From Carallia brachiata (lineage: Eukaryota > Streptophyta > Magnoliopsida > Malpighiales > Rhizophoraceae), in NCBI GenBank assembly GCA_021464245.1, contig JADCRB010000055.1:1022487-1086486 (forward strand): DNA of 64,000 nt. Reading direction: 5' to 3'. The position numbers were made by a program, and so were the translations under genes. Below the pieces are notes generated by a model. It had not been told where the DNA came from. It ran no database searches and saw nothing but the letters and a program-made list of their open reading frames with translations. Shown piece after piece: positions 42,301-53,493 of the stretch (positions within the stretch are counted from its first letter, which is position 1; each line of letters opens with the position of its first letter).

Positions 42301-44691
42301 TAAAGTATAGTTATACGATACAACTCTAATTTGTTTCCTTTATTGCCTATCGGCCTCATCCCATCTGTTTTGTCCCTACCATCCCATCTGTGCCTGCCTC
42401 TCTTGTTTTTTGTTGTTTCCCTTTCGATCTCGTTCGGCCGCTGTCCCCCCTTAAGCCATTGCCATGGCACGACAGTCGTCTTGGCTCATAACCCAACCAG
42501 TTGTCTATTCCTTTAAACCAGAATGACCCGGGGTTTTGCCCGGCTGATTAAGGTTCCAATTTGGTACGGTTCAAAACTTTTCTAAGAAAAGTATCATAAT
42601 CAGGTTTTTTTTCCCCCCCTCAAATGTTTGAACCAACGGGTGCAATTAGCGGTTCACAGATTCGGACAAGAAGAAGAAGTTCAACGGCATGCCGCATTCT
42701 TTTGCCCCTTTGAAGATGCTTCTTATTACTAGAGAGTTAATCGAGTTAAAAAAAAGAAAGGGACAACAAGAGTTAAGAGTTCTTCAATTGGCAAACTCCG
42801 AGGCCTGCAAAACATGCTTATTAGCGAAAGTTTAGTGATAAACAGCTTGGGAAACACAAAAAAAATGTGGTAAGGATTTTAGCTGACAATGTCCAAGGAT
42901 AAGGAAATATGAAAGTTTAAACTACAACTTCCTCTCCAGTGGATATGCGTAGCTATCAATTGAACAACTTTGTGTTCTCATCCATTCAACATTAGCATCT
43001 GAAGGATATTCATTAAAAAAATTACCCAATAAAATCTGATTCAGAGATGCTATATATTGAAAGTACAATCCAAATTATCCAATATAAGTAAAAAAAAAGT
43101 CATCACCAACGCAGTAATAATCGAAAATGGAATGCAAATGGATAATTGGACTCAGCACATATAGAAACTTTGTTGCTTCAAAAAAATGAAAATTGTCCGG
43201 ATAGACATGTTTCCTTTATGGACCAGATCGAGCCCAGGCCCTGGCAACATGGGGGGGACCGATAGATTGCACATGAGGAGTCTCTGTCCTGTGCTACCAT
43301 GCAAACAGAAGCTTGATTTGCTTAGATCTTCTGACGACAAACTTCACTTGTTTTTATCGGTAAGCAACTAAACATGTCATTATCAAACTGAATACGAAGT
43401 GAGTAAAAAAAGATAATTAATGAGCCAAATAGAATTTTGAGTCTTACAGCATGCAACTGCTATTAAACAGTTACACAAAACAACAACAAAATATGTCAAA
43501 ATTTCAAACGATTTCCTCCACTGAACCCAATCAATGCTTACGGATATTGTATATATTTTTTTAGGTATCGGTCTGTGGGCAGAGATATCATCTATAATAT
43601 AGTAAACTTTTAATTTTAAATAATAATATTTATACTTTTACAATAAAAATAAAAAGATAAATTTTTATTATAGATAGTATAAATATCGCTTCTTAAAGTT
43701 GAAAATTTATTACATTACGAATACTTTCCTGGCCAAATTTTATCTCCCCCACAAACTTTTTTTTTTTTCTCTTGGCTTTGATATTCTAGCAAACTAGGGC
43801 CCTAGATGGCTAGCCAAATTTTTGTGTTCATTGCTGCTTCTCTTCTTATACATGGACAGATATGTACAGATGAATAGTAACCTGTCAACACATACGACAA
43901 ATGGAATTGGAGTCCCGAATTGTTAGGTAACCCAACAGTGAAAATTAACTGGAGTCGTTTTGTTTGATAATCAGATGATAATATATAATAAGCTACATTG
44001 CCTAAGATATTAGGTCACGTTCACGTTGGCCCATTTTAGAGCCATTATATAGCAACACATGGTGGGTGGCAACACGGACAGCACGATCAGATTGAATTGG
44101 GAATTTGGGCAGCCTCGTCGGCTTATGATTTAATTTGTCACTCTACATATAATTAAGATCCAGTGCATAATCAAGCGCCAGGATGCCTACTTAGTCAATA
44201 GCATAAAAATTTTGTCTCATTTTGAATTCATCTCTATTTGGTTGTCGTGCCTGCTGGCTGCATGTCATGATTGTGAAGTGTGTAGATATCTTCAGGAGAA
44301 GAGGACGAATTGCATCGACTACTAGCACCCCTCATATCTCTTATCCTCTCGCATGAACTCTAGAAGGCTATGCTAATTTGCAGTGTATATATAATATCAA
44401 TCAACAGATTCTTATTGCTAGAATTAGACTTTGCCACGTAGCGAAAAACGTTCTCTTGATTAAAAGAAATGAAAAATGTTAAGACTCTTAATAATTGAGT
44501 TGCTAGCCAACTGGACTTGTTGGTTGAACATTTTCAAAAAGAAAATAAGACATGTACCTTGGTTTGTTTGATAGTTATAGAAAGATATTGTTTCCTGAAA
44601 TAACATGAATAAAAGGTGGTGTCTGTTGAATTGAAGAAACATATTTTTTGGCCAAGTAACCCTTAAACTACCATAAATATGGTGGCATGGA
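39304..44691. other. Intergenic DNA between GA20ox and the carboxylesterase duplication
   Basis: The first few hundred bases are the GA20ox 3' region, with a poly-T run at about 39371-39386. AAGAAGCCAAGAAAATGCTT is duplicated on either side of a poly-A run (about 39921-39983). The remainder is AT-rich with poly-A/T tracts (40381-40395, 40449-40463, 40856-40872, 41691-41706). GC-richer patches at 42330-42500 and 43180-43350 hold open frames on both strands that I do not recognise. No supported gene. Confidence 0.4.
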
Positions 44692-46922
44692 ACAACGACT
44701 TCATTGAACTATGTTCTGATTGCTGAAATATATTGATCCAAAACAATAGTGAAACTCCAACATTTGAATTTGGTCATCGGTATCTCTAACATGACTACAT
44801 CAGTTTTTGGTCAAATGGAAAAGAAAAGCTAGCAGACAAAAACCATAATAGTAATTTCAAAGTTTAAACAGCACATCTTAAGCGGAAATTTAACCCTTTT
44901 TCTTTTCTTTTTCTTTTTTTTTTTGTGTCATAATTTTAACCCTTGTTCTTGTGATTGGCACGAGTTGGAAAGCGAAATTTCCTCTATGCAGTCGATCAAT
45001 CACAAGGGGTTCAGCGTGAATGTTGCTAAGAAAATAGGACAAAGCCAGAATGCACAAGTTGAAGCCTAGCCTAGTAACACTGGACGAAAGATTTTGGAAG
45101 ATTTTTCTTTTTTCCTTTTTTTTTTTTGGGTCATAAGATTTTGGAAGATTTTTTGTAATCCGTCTTATTTTAGGAAGGAGAAACTACCCCTCACGGACCC
45201 CAATGTAGGACCATTACTTTCAGTTACAGTCCCCAATTGTGAGGTACGTTAACGCTTTATGGTCTACTGTCATTCGTGCCTCGAATTAAAGTAAATCAGT
45301 CTAATCATTCTTGCTATAAATAGAAAAAAAAAAAAATCAGCATAAGAATTAGGCTTGTCCTTCGATTTTTGGGCCTTTCGAGCAACCGGCTCACAACCCT
45401 ATTAAAAATGAAACGCTGATCGGATCAGATATTAGTCTTATTATGTTAACCTGAAAGTGGGTTCCATGTATTCTATAGATGAATTGGAGCAGCGCCATTG
45501 AGATACGGAACATGGCTTTGGCGGGCTATGGACTAGTTCCACCTAGCCCATTGGGACATTGGACACGGGTTGGTCTAGCACAAGTTAGGATACAGAACCA
45601 GGCTGATTAGACTTCTCATACTTGTCGTTTGTTGATCCTAGGCCCACAAGAAAAACAGTAACAAGCCTTTTTTTCAAAGTGGCTCAAGTTGCCAGTCACA
45701 AGACTCACAACAAAAAAAAAAAAAAAAAAAAGGCCCCAGGCCGACGAACTTAACTAGAAGGGTAAATTGCTCAACCTGAAAAGCCATTATTCTTGCCGAT
45801 CCCATCAGTACCTTACGATTCAGTCTTCTATGCCCACCCGCGGATGTACGTTGGCCATCCTCAACTTTTTAATTTATACTAATTATAAATATAGTTCATA
45901 CTAATTTTAATTTATTATTTTAAATTTATATTTTTCCCTTCTCAATTTTTCTTACTAGACAAAATGATGTAAAGAAATTTATATTTATACTATTACATTC
46001 ACTAAAATTTATATTTTGTCTCTACTAAATTTTATATTTTATATTTTATTTCCCCTCTTTTTTTTGCTGAATATTACTATGACTATTAAAATAATATTAC
46101 TTTATTATTTTAATATTACTTTTAATTAATAAAATAATATTATTATACTATTTATGTTGCCATTTATAGTGAAAAAATCAAAAAAATAATTTTTTAATAC
46201 TTATTTGTCCCCTCAGTTTGATTCCTAAATCTACCACTGTCTTAATAAATAATGGATTCCTTGTCGTTCAGGTGGGTGGCATGCCAAACAACTACTATTT
46301 TTTTCATTGGCCCCGAGTTGTCCGGTAGTATTGTAATAGGCAACTAAAGACCTATCGTAGATCTCCCAAAAAAAAAGAAAAAAAGACCAGAGTATTGTAA
46401 CAGGCAATTCATGCCTCCTTCATATTAAAAAAAAAAAAAAACTATTATTTTCAATACAATAAATGCAGGTTGATGAGACCTAACTTAATTAAAAATTTAT
46501 TAAATTTTTAAATACAAATAATAAATAGATCATATATTCTTCTACATGTTTCTTATTATATTACTACATAGCCAAGTCATTTTTAAAATGATTGTATGGT
46601 TATGTTGCAAACTCTAGCAAACTTGGCAACTTGCAATCTCATGGGTAGTTTTTAACATTTAAAGACATGCGAAAACGATTGATTCATTTATATAACAACA
46701 ACAAAAGCGAATACACAACATCCAATTTCCATTTCCACTACTAGTTTAGTGGCAATCATCATAACAAGCAAATGACTATGACTAAATTACTTGTGGCACG
46801 ACAGTAGGAATTAGGAACGTTTATTTTTTATTTTTTAAATCGACGTGCAAAAACAAAAAAAGAAACCCAAAATCGCAACATTTTGCAACTGCCGCACCAC
46901 CCCTACCAAGAAATATCGTAAC

Positions 46923-47939
46923 TTAGGCAGCCATGGTCGAGTCCAAGAACGATTTCAAAGCAACGAATAGTGGAATAGCCGTTGAGGGCTCCATAATTTC
47001 AATGCCATGGTAACCTCCATCAACATAGTATTTGTCTACTTCTACTCCTTTATCTTCCAAGAACTTGACAAACTCAATCTGACGTCCGCTCAGTGGGTCC
47101 CCAAGGAACACAGTCATCATTACCGTCCACCTCATTGACTTTATCTCGTTCCACCATTTTGACCCACCCCCCACCGTTGGATTGCAATACTCGTGATCAC
47201 AGTCAACTGGGATTGGCAAGGACAGGTCCCAAAATAGATCGGCAAGTCCTGGTGGCAACATGGGATCATTCAACAGAGTTAATTCTGTCTCCGTCTTCTG
47301 GGTCCCACCAAAGAATGGCCCGTGCAATATCAGCCCTCTGATTTTCAACGGTTCGAAATCATGAACCGCCGCAGCCAGTCGTAAGGCGGCGTGGTAAGCT
47401 ATGTTGCCGCCAGCACTAGAGCCCATCAGGAAACAATTAGCGTAATCAGCGTACTCTTTCAACCAAGCTTCATCCGTCGTCTGGACCCAATGAAAAGCTT
47501 CCACGGCATTGTCGTATGCCGCCGGCAGCCGGTGCTCCGGAGCGAGGCGGTACCCGACGGACACGACAATAGCACCGAGGGAGGCGGCGAGATTAGTAGT
47601 AAAATCATGAAAAATAGGGGAGGCTGGACTGAAGAGAATAAACCCACTTCCGTGGAAGTAGACGATGAGAGGGAGCCTCTTGCCGGCGGCGGAGGAGAAG
47701 GAGGAATCCAGTGCTAGGCGGGGCAGGAACACGCGGGCCCACGTTCCGTTTGATGGGTTGATGGGGATGTCCTTGGAGAGGACTGAGATGCGGAGGCTAG
47801 GATCAGGTGTGGCCGGCGTTACTGGAAATAAGGCGGGGTCCCGAGCGATGGTGCCGTCAGGATTGGGGGAGATTTTTAGACGTTGATAGCATTCTTCAAA
47901 GGAGAGATACTTTGGCGTCGGGGGAGTTTGATCAGACAT
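46923..47939 (-). CDS. CXE: Class I plant carboxylesterase (CXE), 338 residues, HGSG oxyanion motif
   Basis: A single-exon alpha/beta-hydrolase resembling the AeCXE1-type esterases and the wider group containing gibberellin-receptor-like proteins. Such enzymes hydrolyse small ester substrates; the substrate here is unknown. The catalytic Ser175 lies in GSSAGG (173-178), Asp281 in LGDPL and His311 in GGYHGIE. The oxyanion-hole motif is HGSG at 96-99, where the family norm and the sister copy have HGGG. The start ATG gives MSDQTPP, shared by both copies, and the length is normal for the family. No signal peptide is visible, so it is probably cytosolic. Its tandem partner at 53494-54567 keeps HGGG but has a shifted C-terminus. 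Confidence 0.95.
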   Translation of the reverse strand: MSDQTPPTPKYLSFEECYQRLKISPNPDGTIARDPALFPVTPATPDPSLRISVLSKDIPINPSNGTWARVFLPRLALDSSFSSAAGKRLPLIVYFHGSGFILFSPASPIFHDFTTNLAASLGAIVVSVGYRLAPEHRLPAAYDNAVEAFHWVQTTDEAWLKEYADYANCFLMGSSAGGNIAYHAALRLAAAVHDFEPLKIRGLILHGPFFGGTQKTETELTLLNDPMLPPGLADLFWDLSLPIPVDCDHEYCNPTVGGGSKWWNEIKSMRWTVMMTVFLGDPLSGRQIEFVKFLEDKGVEVDKYYVDGGYHGIEIMEPSTAIPLFVALKSFLDSTMAA

Positions 47940-48240
47940 TTCGCCGAGTTTCTTTGATGAATCGACCTATGAATGGAGGGTTACTAATACGTGAACAGAT
48001 TCTTGGACAGAGGAATATTAGACATCGATGATGACATGTGGGTTCGTTTTTTTTTTTTTTTTTAAATAAAGAAAATTTAGAATTTTTCTATCAAAAAAAA
48101 TGTATATATATTTTTTAATAAAAATGATATAAATTGTAATAAACATAATAACATTTTGTAACAAGTTTGTAAAAAAAATAAATTTTAATTTCATTACAAT
48201 TTGTAAATTATCTATTGCAGATTGTACCATTTTTACTGTA

Positions 48241-48433
48241 AAGAAGTTTGCTACGGACAGTTATTTTTTACCTTCTCTTTTACAGACACCAATTACAAAT
48301 CAATATATCAACAATTTTCAATAATATTTCTGTAATATTTTTGACATTCAACTTTTTGATAACCAATCAATACCTATTACGTAAGCAACAACTGTAAAAG
48401 AGAAAGTAAAAGTGACTGTTACTAACATTTCTC
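48241..48433. mobile_element. 193 bp MITE with 8 bp target-site duplication
   Basis: It is flanked by TTACTGTA at 48233-48240 and again at 48434-48441. The sister segment near 54843-54850 has a single TTACTGTA and no insert, giving an empty-site control. The ends are about 43 bp inverted repeats: inward from the left AAGAAGTTTGCTACGGACAG, and the inverted right end AGAGAAATGTTAGTAACAG, both reaching TTCTCTTTTACAG. The 8 bp duplication suggests a hAT-type transposase acted in trans. It lies about 300 bp upstream of the esterase start. Confidence 0.9.
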
Positions 48434-48559
48434 TTACTGTAAATTAACTAATTTTGATAAAAAAATTCAACTAATTATTATTTTTTACACGTCGACCGCA
48501 CCTCTATCTTTTCAAAGTCAATTAACCCTATCTACTTATTGGAGCTCTACTAATAATGG

Positions 48560-49287
48560 TCTGTTTAGATTATTTATTCGATATTATTATTAATTATTAT
48601 TGTTAATTATTATTATTGATTGATGATTAATGATTGATATTTCTCATTGTTGACTGTCGAAAAAAAATAAAGTATTTGGTTAATTTTTACTTATTATTAC
48701 TTTTGAATAATGAAATGACTAATTTAGACATTTAATTTATATTAGTATATAATATTAAGAAACTTATTTTATTTTTTATTTTAAAAAAATATTCTATAAA
48801 TAATATTACTAATTGTCTCATTTATTTTTAATTTTTTAAAAAAATTATTAATATTTACTAGATAGTAAAAAATTTAATGTTTGAAATATTTTAAATTGTC
48901 AATATTAATGAAAATTTAAAGAAAAAAAAATAGTTAAAACTTTTTGAAAAAGGAAAATATTTTATTTATATAAATATTCATGAAAATAATAACAACTAAC
49001 AAATCTAATTCATGTGGTAAGTAAAAATAATAATAAAATTCTATTGATATTTTTAAGGGTAATTTAATCTAAATAAATTATTATTAATATTATAAAGTAA
49101 AAAATAGTTTAAAAAATAGTAAAAAGTAGTCTTAAACTACTTTTCAATCAACTACTTTTAAAAAATTATATAAGAAAATAAACATAATAAAAAAAACAGC
49201 ACAAAAAATTTTACCAAACACAATTTTCTCTTCTGTTTCAAAAAGAAATATAAATGCACTTCTTTAAAAGTTAAAACAAACACCCCC
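48560..49287. mobile_element. About 728 bp AT-rich insertion, probable hAT-type non-autonomous element
   Basis: The sister copy reads CTACTAATAAATGGTTGTCTC without interruption (about 54954-54974). Here CTACTAATAATGG is followed by the insert and then TAAATGGTTGTCTC, implying a target duplication of 7-8 bp around TAAATGG. The ends TCTGTTTAGATT and, inverted, AGGGGGTGTTTGTTTTAAC are weak inverted repeats. The interior is AT-rich with no coding frame. Confidence 0.75.
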
Positions 49288-49682
49288 TAAATGGTTGTCT
49301 CATAATTTTCTTTGGGAGTTAGAATTTAGGAGTGTTTTTTTTTCTATTATTTTATAGAAGAGTATGGCTGTATGGATTCAATATTAAATGAGTTATATAA
49401 TTTAATTTAATAATATTAATAATTTTTTTCATAAATTTAATTATTCAATAATTTATATCATTGTGATTCAAGTATATTATTTTAGTGCTATTTTATAATT
49501 ATTAAAATGATCCAATAAATAGAAAATTCATGAAGCATTATCCTGCCATAATGTGATGTGTTTTAAGTAAAAATAAATAATAATATAGTCACATCCAGCT
49601 ATTTTTTTTTACTTTTATAAATTCAAATATCCAGTAATTTATATAATGTTAAACACAAAAATAATTAATAATTAACTTGTTA

Positions 49683-50530
49683 AGGGTCCGTTTGGAGATA
49701 CTGTCAATTTTTTTTTACTGTTTTTATTTTTATTTTTTGTTTCTACTATTTGTTGAATTTTTGTATTTGTTACTGTCAACTGTTGTTTTTTTTACAATAA
49801 TATTTTTTTCAACCAAAAAAATAAAATTTTTTGATTATAAAGGGGTTTATTTTTTAAGAAATGTTACTTGTAGAGAGAATGGTAGAGAGAGATAAGGGGA
49901 GAGAGAGGGTAGAGAGAGAATGAGAGAGAGAGAGAGGGTAGAGAAAGAATGAGTATAAAGAATGGTAGATTGAGAAAAAAGAGAGAGAGAGAGAGAGGAT
50001 AGAGAGAGAATAAGTAGAGAGAATAGCTAAGAGAGAAAAGGGGGAGAGACAGTGAGTAGAGAGAGAGTATAGAGAATGTGTAGAGAGAAAGAGTAGAGAG
50101 TGCGTAGAGAGTGAAAGAGTAAAGACGATGGCAAAGAGAGGATAGAGAGTGATTTGTAGAGAGAGAATGGGTAGAGGAGAATGGGTAGAGAGAGAATAAA
50201 GAGAGAGCATTGGTAGAGAGAGAATGCATAGAGAGAAAGAGTAGGAGAGCAAAAATAAAGATTGATAGAGAGAGGATGAGTACAGAGATATATGATGAAG
50301 AGAGTAAATAAAGAGAAAAAATGTTGTAAGAGAAAGTATATAGAAGCAAGTAAAAAATAAATTAGGAAAATATCATTTTATTGTTTTCTCAATTTTTTTT
50401 ATTTGAAAAATTCTTTCAATTTTTCAACAAAAACAAAAAACAAAAACATATTGTCAAATATATTTTCTGTTTTTTTGTGAAAAATAAATAAAAAATAAAA
50501 ATAAAAACGATACCAATAATTTTGTTTAAA
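49683..50530. mobile_element. TIR element with GA-rich core
   Basis: The left side runs from GGGTCCGTTTGGAGATACTG into CTGTTTTTATTTTTATTTTTTG. The right side inverted runs from GTCTTGTTTAAACAAAATTA into TCGTTTTTATTTTTATTTTTTA. The core is the purine tract at 49862-50342. The arrangement (GTTT-type ends around a GA tract) parallels the element at 13117-13955. It abuts the right end of duplication copy 1. No coding sequence. Confidence 0.55.
49862..50342. repeat. GA-rich polypurine tract with TAGAGAGA units
   Basis: About 480 bp of GAGAGA runs broken by GTAGAGAGAGAATG-type phrases. Minus-strand frames of 132 and 161 codons across it are Ser/Leu low-complexity strings caused by the repeat and are not genes. 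Confidence 0.9.
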
Positions 50531-51092
50531 CAAGACTTCTCTATTTCTAGATCTCACAGATGCATAGTGTCATTTAGGGCTTTTATTTTATCATGCTAGA
50601 GAATTCGTTGGCACTTTGATGCACATATAGAGAGCAAATATCATCTTAAAGACAATAGTTTTTGCTACACAACTTGAAGAAGTTATACAGATTCTAAATT
50701 TATGATTTTTATTCTAACACTTGTTTCTTAAAAATGAATTTGGTGCCCTTTTGTACTTTTATCCAAGATGATTGTTTAGAGCTGATTAGTGTATCTATTT
50801 ATTGCTTTTTTTTTTTTTTTCTAACGTGACATATAGTTCTCTTACATGGTTGAACCGACTGCAAGAAAATGACACCAAGTAATACAAATTTTACGTCTCT
50901 CAACAGTCAAAACACACGTGTAAAACGTCTTGGAGAAAAATGTAACTGCAATAATTTTTTTTGTTCAGTCATGATAGGATTGGATAATTCTATTCTAGGT
51001 GGGACTCTATGTGACGTTAGTGTTGTCAAAGTGGTCCGTCAATTTCTTAATTGTTGAATCGAAATTTGGAGTAGCTTTATAATTTCCACGAG
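50531..51092. other. Short intergenic spacer between duplication copies
   Basis: AT-rich with a poly-T run at about 50806-50820. An open frame at 50869-51057 shows no domain. Confidence 0.4.
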
Positions 51093-51182
51093 CAACAACG
51101 ACTTAATTGAACTATGTTCTGGTTACTGAAATATATTGAATTATTGATCCAAAAGAAATAATGAAAGTGTTTTTTTTTGCCG

Positions 51183-51196
51183 CCCCCCCGGGGGGG
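51183..51196. repeat. CCCCCCCGGGGGGG perfect palindrome
   Basis: A 14 bp perfect G/C palindrome inside an AT-rich, duplicated region. The counterpart in copy 1 (about 44745-44760) lacks it and about 60 bp around it. It may be an insertion or an assembly or sequencing artefact. Confidence 0.6.
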
Positions 51197-51874
51197 TGGG
51201 GATCATAAAGTTTTGGCAAAAGATTTTGTGTCAAACTCCAACATTTGAATATGGTCATCGGTATCTCTAACATCACTATATCAGTTTTTGGTCAAATGGA
51301 AAAGAAAAGCTAGCAGACAAAAACCATAATAGTAATTTTAAAGTTTAAACAGCATATTGAGCAGAAAGATTAACCCTTTTTCTTTTTTTTTTTTTGGGTC
51401 ATAATTTTAACCCATTTTCTTGTGCTTGGCACGGGTTGGAAAGGAAATTTGCTTTATGCAATGGATGGATCATAGGGGTTCAGCGTGAATGTTGGTAAGA
51501 AAATAGGATAAAGCCAGAACGCGCGAGTTGAAGCCCAGCCTACTAAATGTCCACACTCCTGAGTCTACTGGACGAAGGATTTTGGAAGGCTATACCAAAA
51601 AAGATTTTGGAAGATTTTTCGTACTCCGTCTTATTTTAGAAACTACCTTACACGGACCCCGACGTAGGACCACTACTTTCAGTTACAGTCTCCAATTGCG
51701 AGGGTCGTTATGCTTTATTTTTGGGCCTTTCAAGCAACCGGCTCATAACGCTATTGAAAATAAAACGGTGTTCTTTAAACCGAATCAGATTAGGCTTTTA
51801 AAGACAACTATTAGTTTTTTTTTTTTTTTTGATCCTGACTATTAGTTTTATTATGTTAACCTGAAAGCGGGTTT

Positions 51875-52085
51875 TTCATATATATATATATTTTTTTAGT
51901 CTAGACCGTCCAGTATCTAACTCATTGGGTTGACTAATCTGAACCGACTCAGGTAGAATCCCGAAAGGCGGTAAAAGTCTCCTAACAGGTATTTAGTTCG
52001 ACTGCATTTTCAAGATTCAAAACCGAGACCTCTGATTAAATAAATTCAAACCTTTACTATTTGAGATAGGGTCTGCTGATCGGGT
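51875..52085. mobile_element. About 210 bp insertion in duplication copy 2
   Basis: Copy 1 (about 45455) reads continuously from AACCTGAAAGTGGGTT into CCATGTATTCTATAGATG. Here the same phrases are separated by about 210 bp and flanked by CGGGTT on both sides, a likely 6-7 bp target duplication. The interior begins with a (TA)n/poly-T stretch and contains TCTAGACCGTCCAG and GGTAAAAGTCTCC phrases. It looks like a short non-autonomous element, SINE or MITE; the class was not determined. Confidence 0.65.
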
Positions 52086-53493
52086 TGCATGTATTTTATA
52101 GATGAATTGGAGCAGCGCCATGGAGATACAGAACATGGATTTTGCGGGCTAAGTACCAGTTTTCCTAGCCCACTGGGATACGTGTCACGTCCAGCACAAG
52201 TTGGGATATAGAGCCAGGCTAATCAGACTTCTTATACTTGTCTTTTGTTGATCCTAGGCCAACAAGGAAAACACTAACAAGCCTATTTTTCGAAGTGGCT
52301 CAAGTTGCCAGTCACGAAAGGCTCAGGCCGAGGAACTTAATTAGAAGCGTAAGTTGCTCGACCTGAAAAGCCCATTATTCTTGCCAATCCCCTCATTACC
52401 CGACGATTCAGGCTTCTGGGCCCATTGGTGGATCTACGTTGCCCACCCTCAAAGTTATAATTTATACAAACAGGACCACAAAAAAAAAAAAAATAATAAT
52501 AATAATTTATACTTATTATAGATATGCTTCATACTAATTTTAACCTATTGTCTCCTAAAATTTATCTTTTGTCCTCCTCAATTACTCTCACTAGAAAAAG
52601 TGATGTAAAGAAATTTAAATTTATATTATTATTTCTACTAAAATTATTATTTTGTTCATACTAAATTTTATATTTTACTTCCACTCTTTTTTTTAACTGA
52701 AAATTACTGAATATATTAAAATAATGTTAGTTTACTATGTAAATAACTTGTACTAACAAAAAAATATTATTGTACTATTTATGTTATTGTTTACAATAAA
52801 AAAGTTAAAAAAATATATTTTTAATACCTATTTGCCTCATTCAGTTCAATTCTTGGATCCGCCTCTGTCTTAGACAAATAAATAAAGGATTCCTTGCGGT
52901 TCAGGTGGGTATGTTGCCGAACAACTACTATTTTTTCATTGGCCCCAAGTTATCCGGTAGTATTTTAAAAGGCAATTAAAGACCAGAGTACTGTAATAGG
53001 CAATTCAAGCCTCCTTTCATATAAAAAAAACTACTAATTTTTAAAACCTAAACATTTAGCAACAATGCAATGAGAACAATACAACAAATATAAGTTGATG
53101 TGATGCAATTCAGTTAAAAATTAGTTGAATTTCCAAAACTAAAATTAACATATATGCTATGTACATTCTTGCCTGACTTTTACTAAATTACTACATAATC
53201 AAGTCCTTTCCAAAATGCTCGCGTAGTTGTGCTGAAAACTCTAGCAAACTTGGCAACTTGCAATCTCATAGATAGTTTTCAACTTTTAAAGACGTACGAA
53301 AACGACTGATTCATTTATTTAAATACAACAAAAGCAAAATACACAACATCCAATTTCCTACAAGTTTAGTGGCAATCATCATAACAAAGCAAATGACTAT
53401 GACTAAATTACTTTTGGCAAGACACTAGGACATAGTAACTTTTATTTTTTATTTTTTAAATAGACGTGCAAAAACAAAAAAGGAGACCCAAAA

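Larger units (their letters stand above)
44692..49682. repeat. Carboxylesterase segmental duplication, copy 1 (about 5.0 kb)
   Basis: Matches 51093-55360 in direct orientation, from ACAACGACTT at the left to AACTTGTTAA at the right. The match covers the esterase gene, its 3' flank and about 1.7 kb of 5' flank. This copy is longer mainly because of inserts at 48241-48433 and 48560-49287 that the sister lacks. Non-coding parts differ by many substitutions and indels, so the duplication is of moderate age. Confidence 0.88.

Noticed and set aside
47391..47717. Plus-strand frames opposite the carboxylesterases (also 47093-47341, 54013-54255)
   Set aside because: They are antisense shadows of GC-rich coding sequence. 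Their apparent conservation between the two loci comes from the esterase duplication.
49854..50349. Minus-strand open frames of 132 and 161 codons rich in Ser, Leu and Tyr
   Set aside because: They are translations of a GA-rich tandem tract in two frames. They have no domain, no splice context and no composition typical of a gene.
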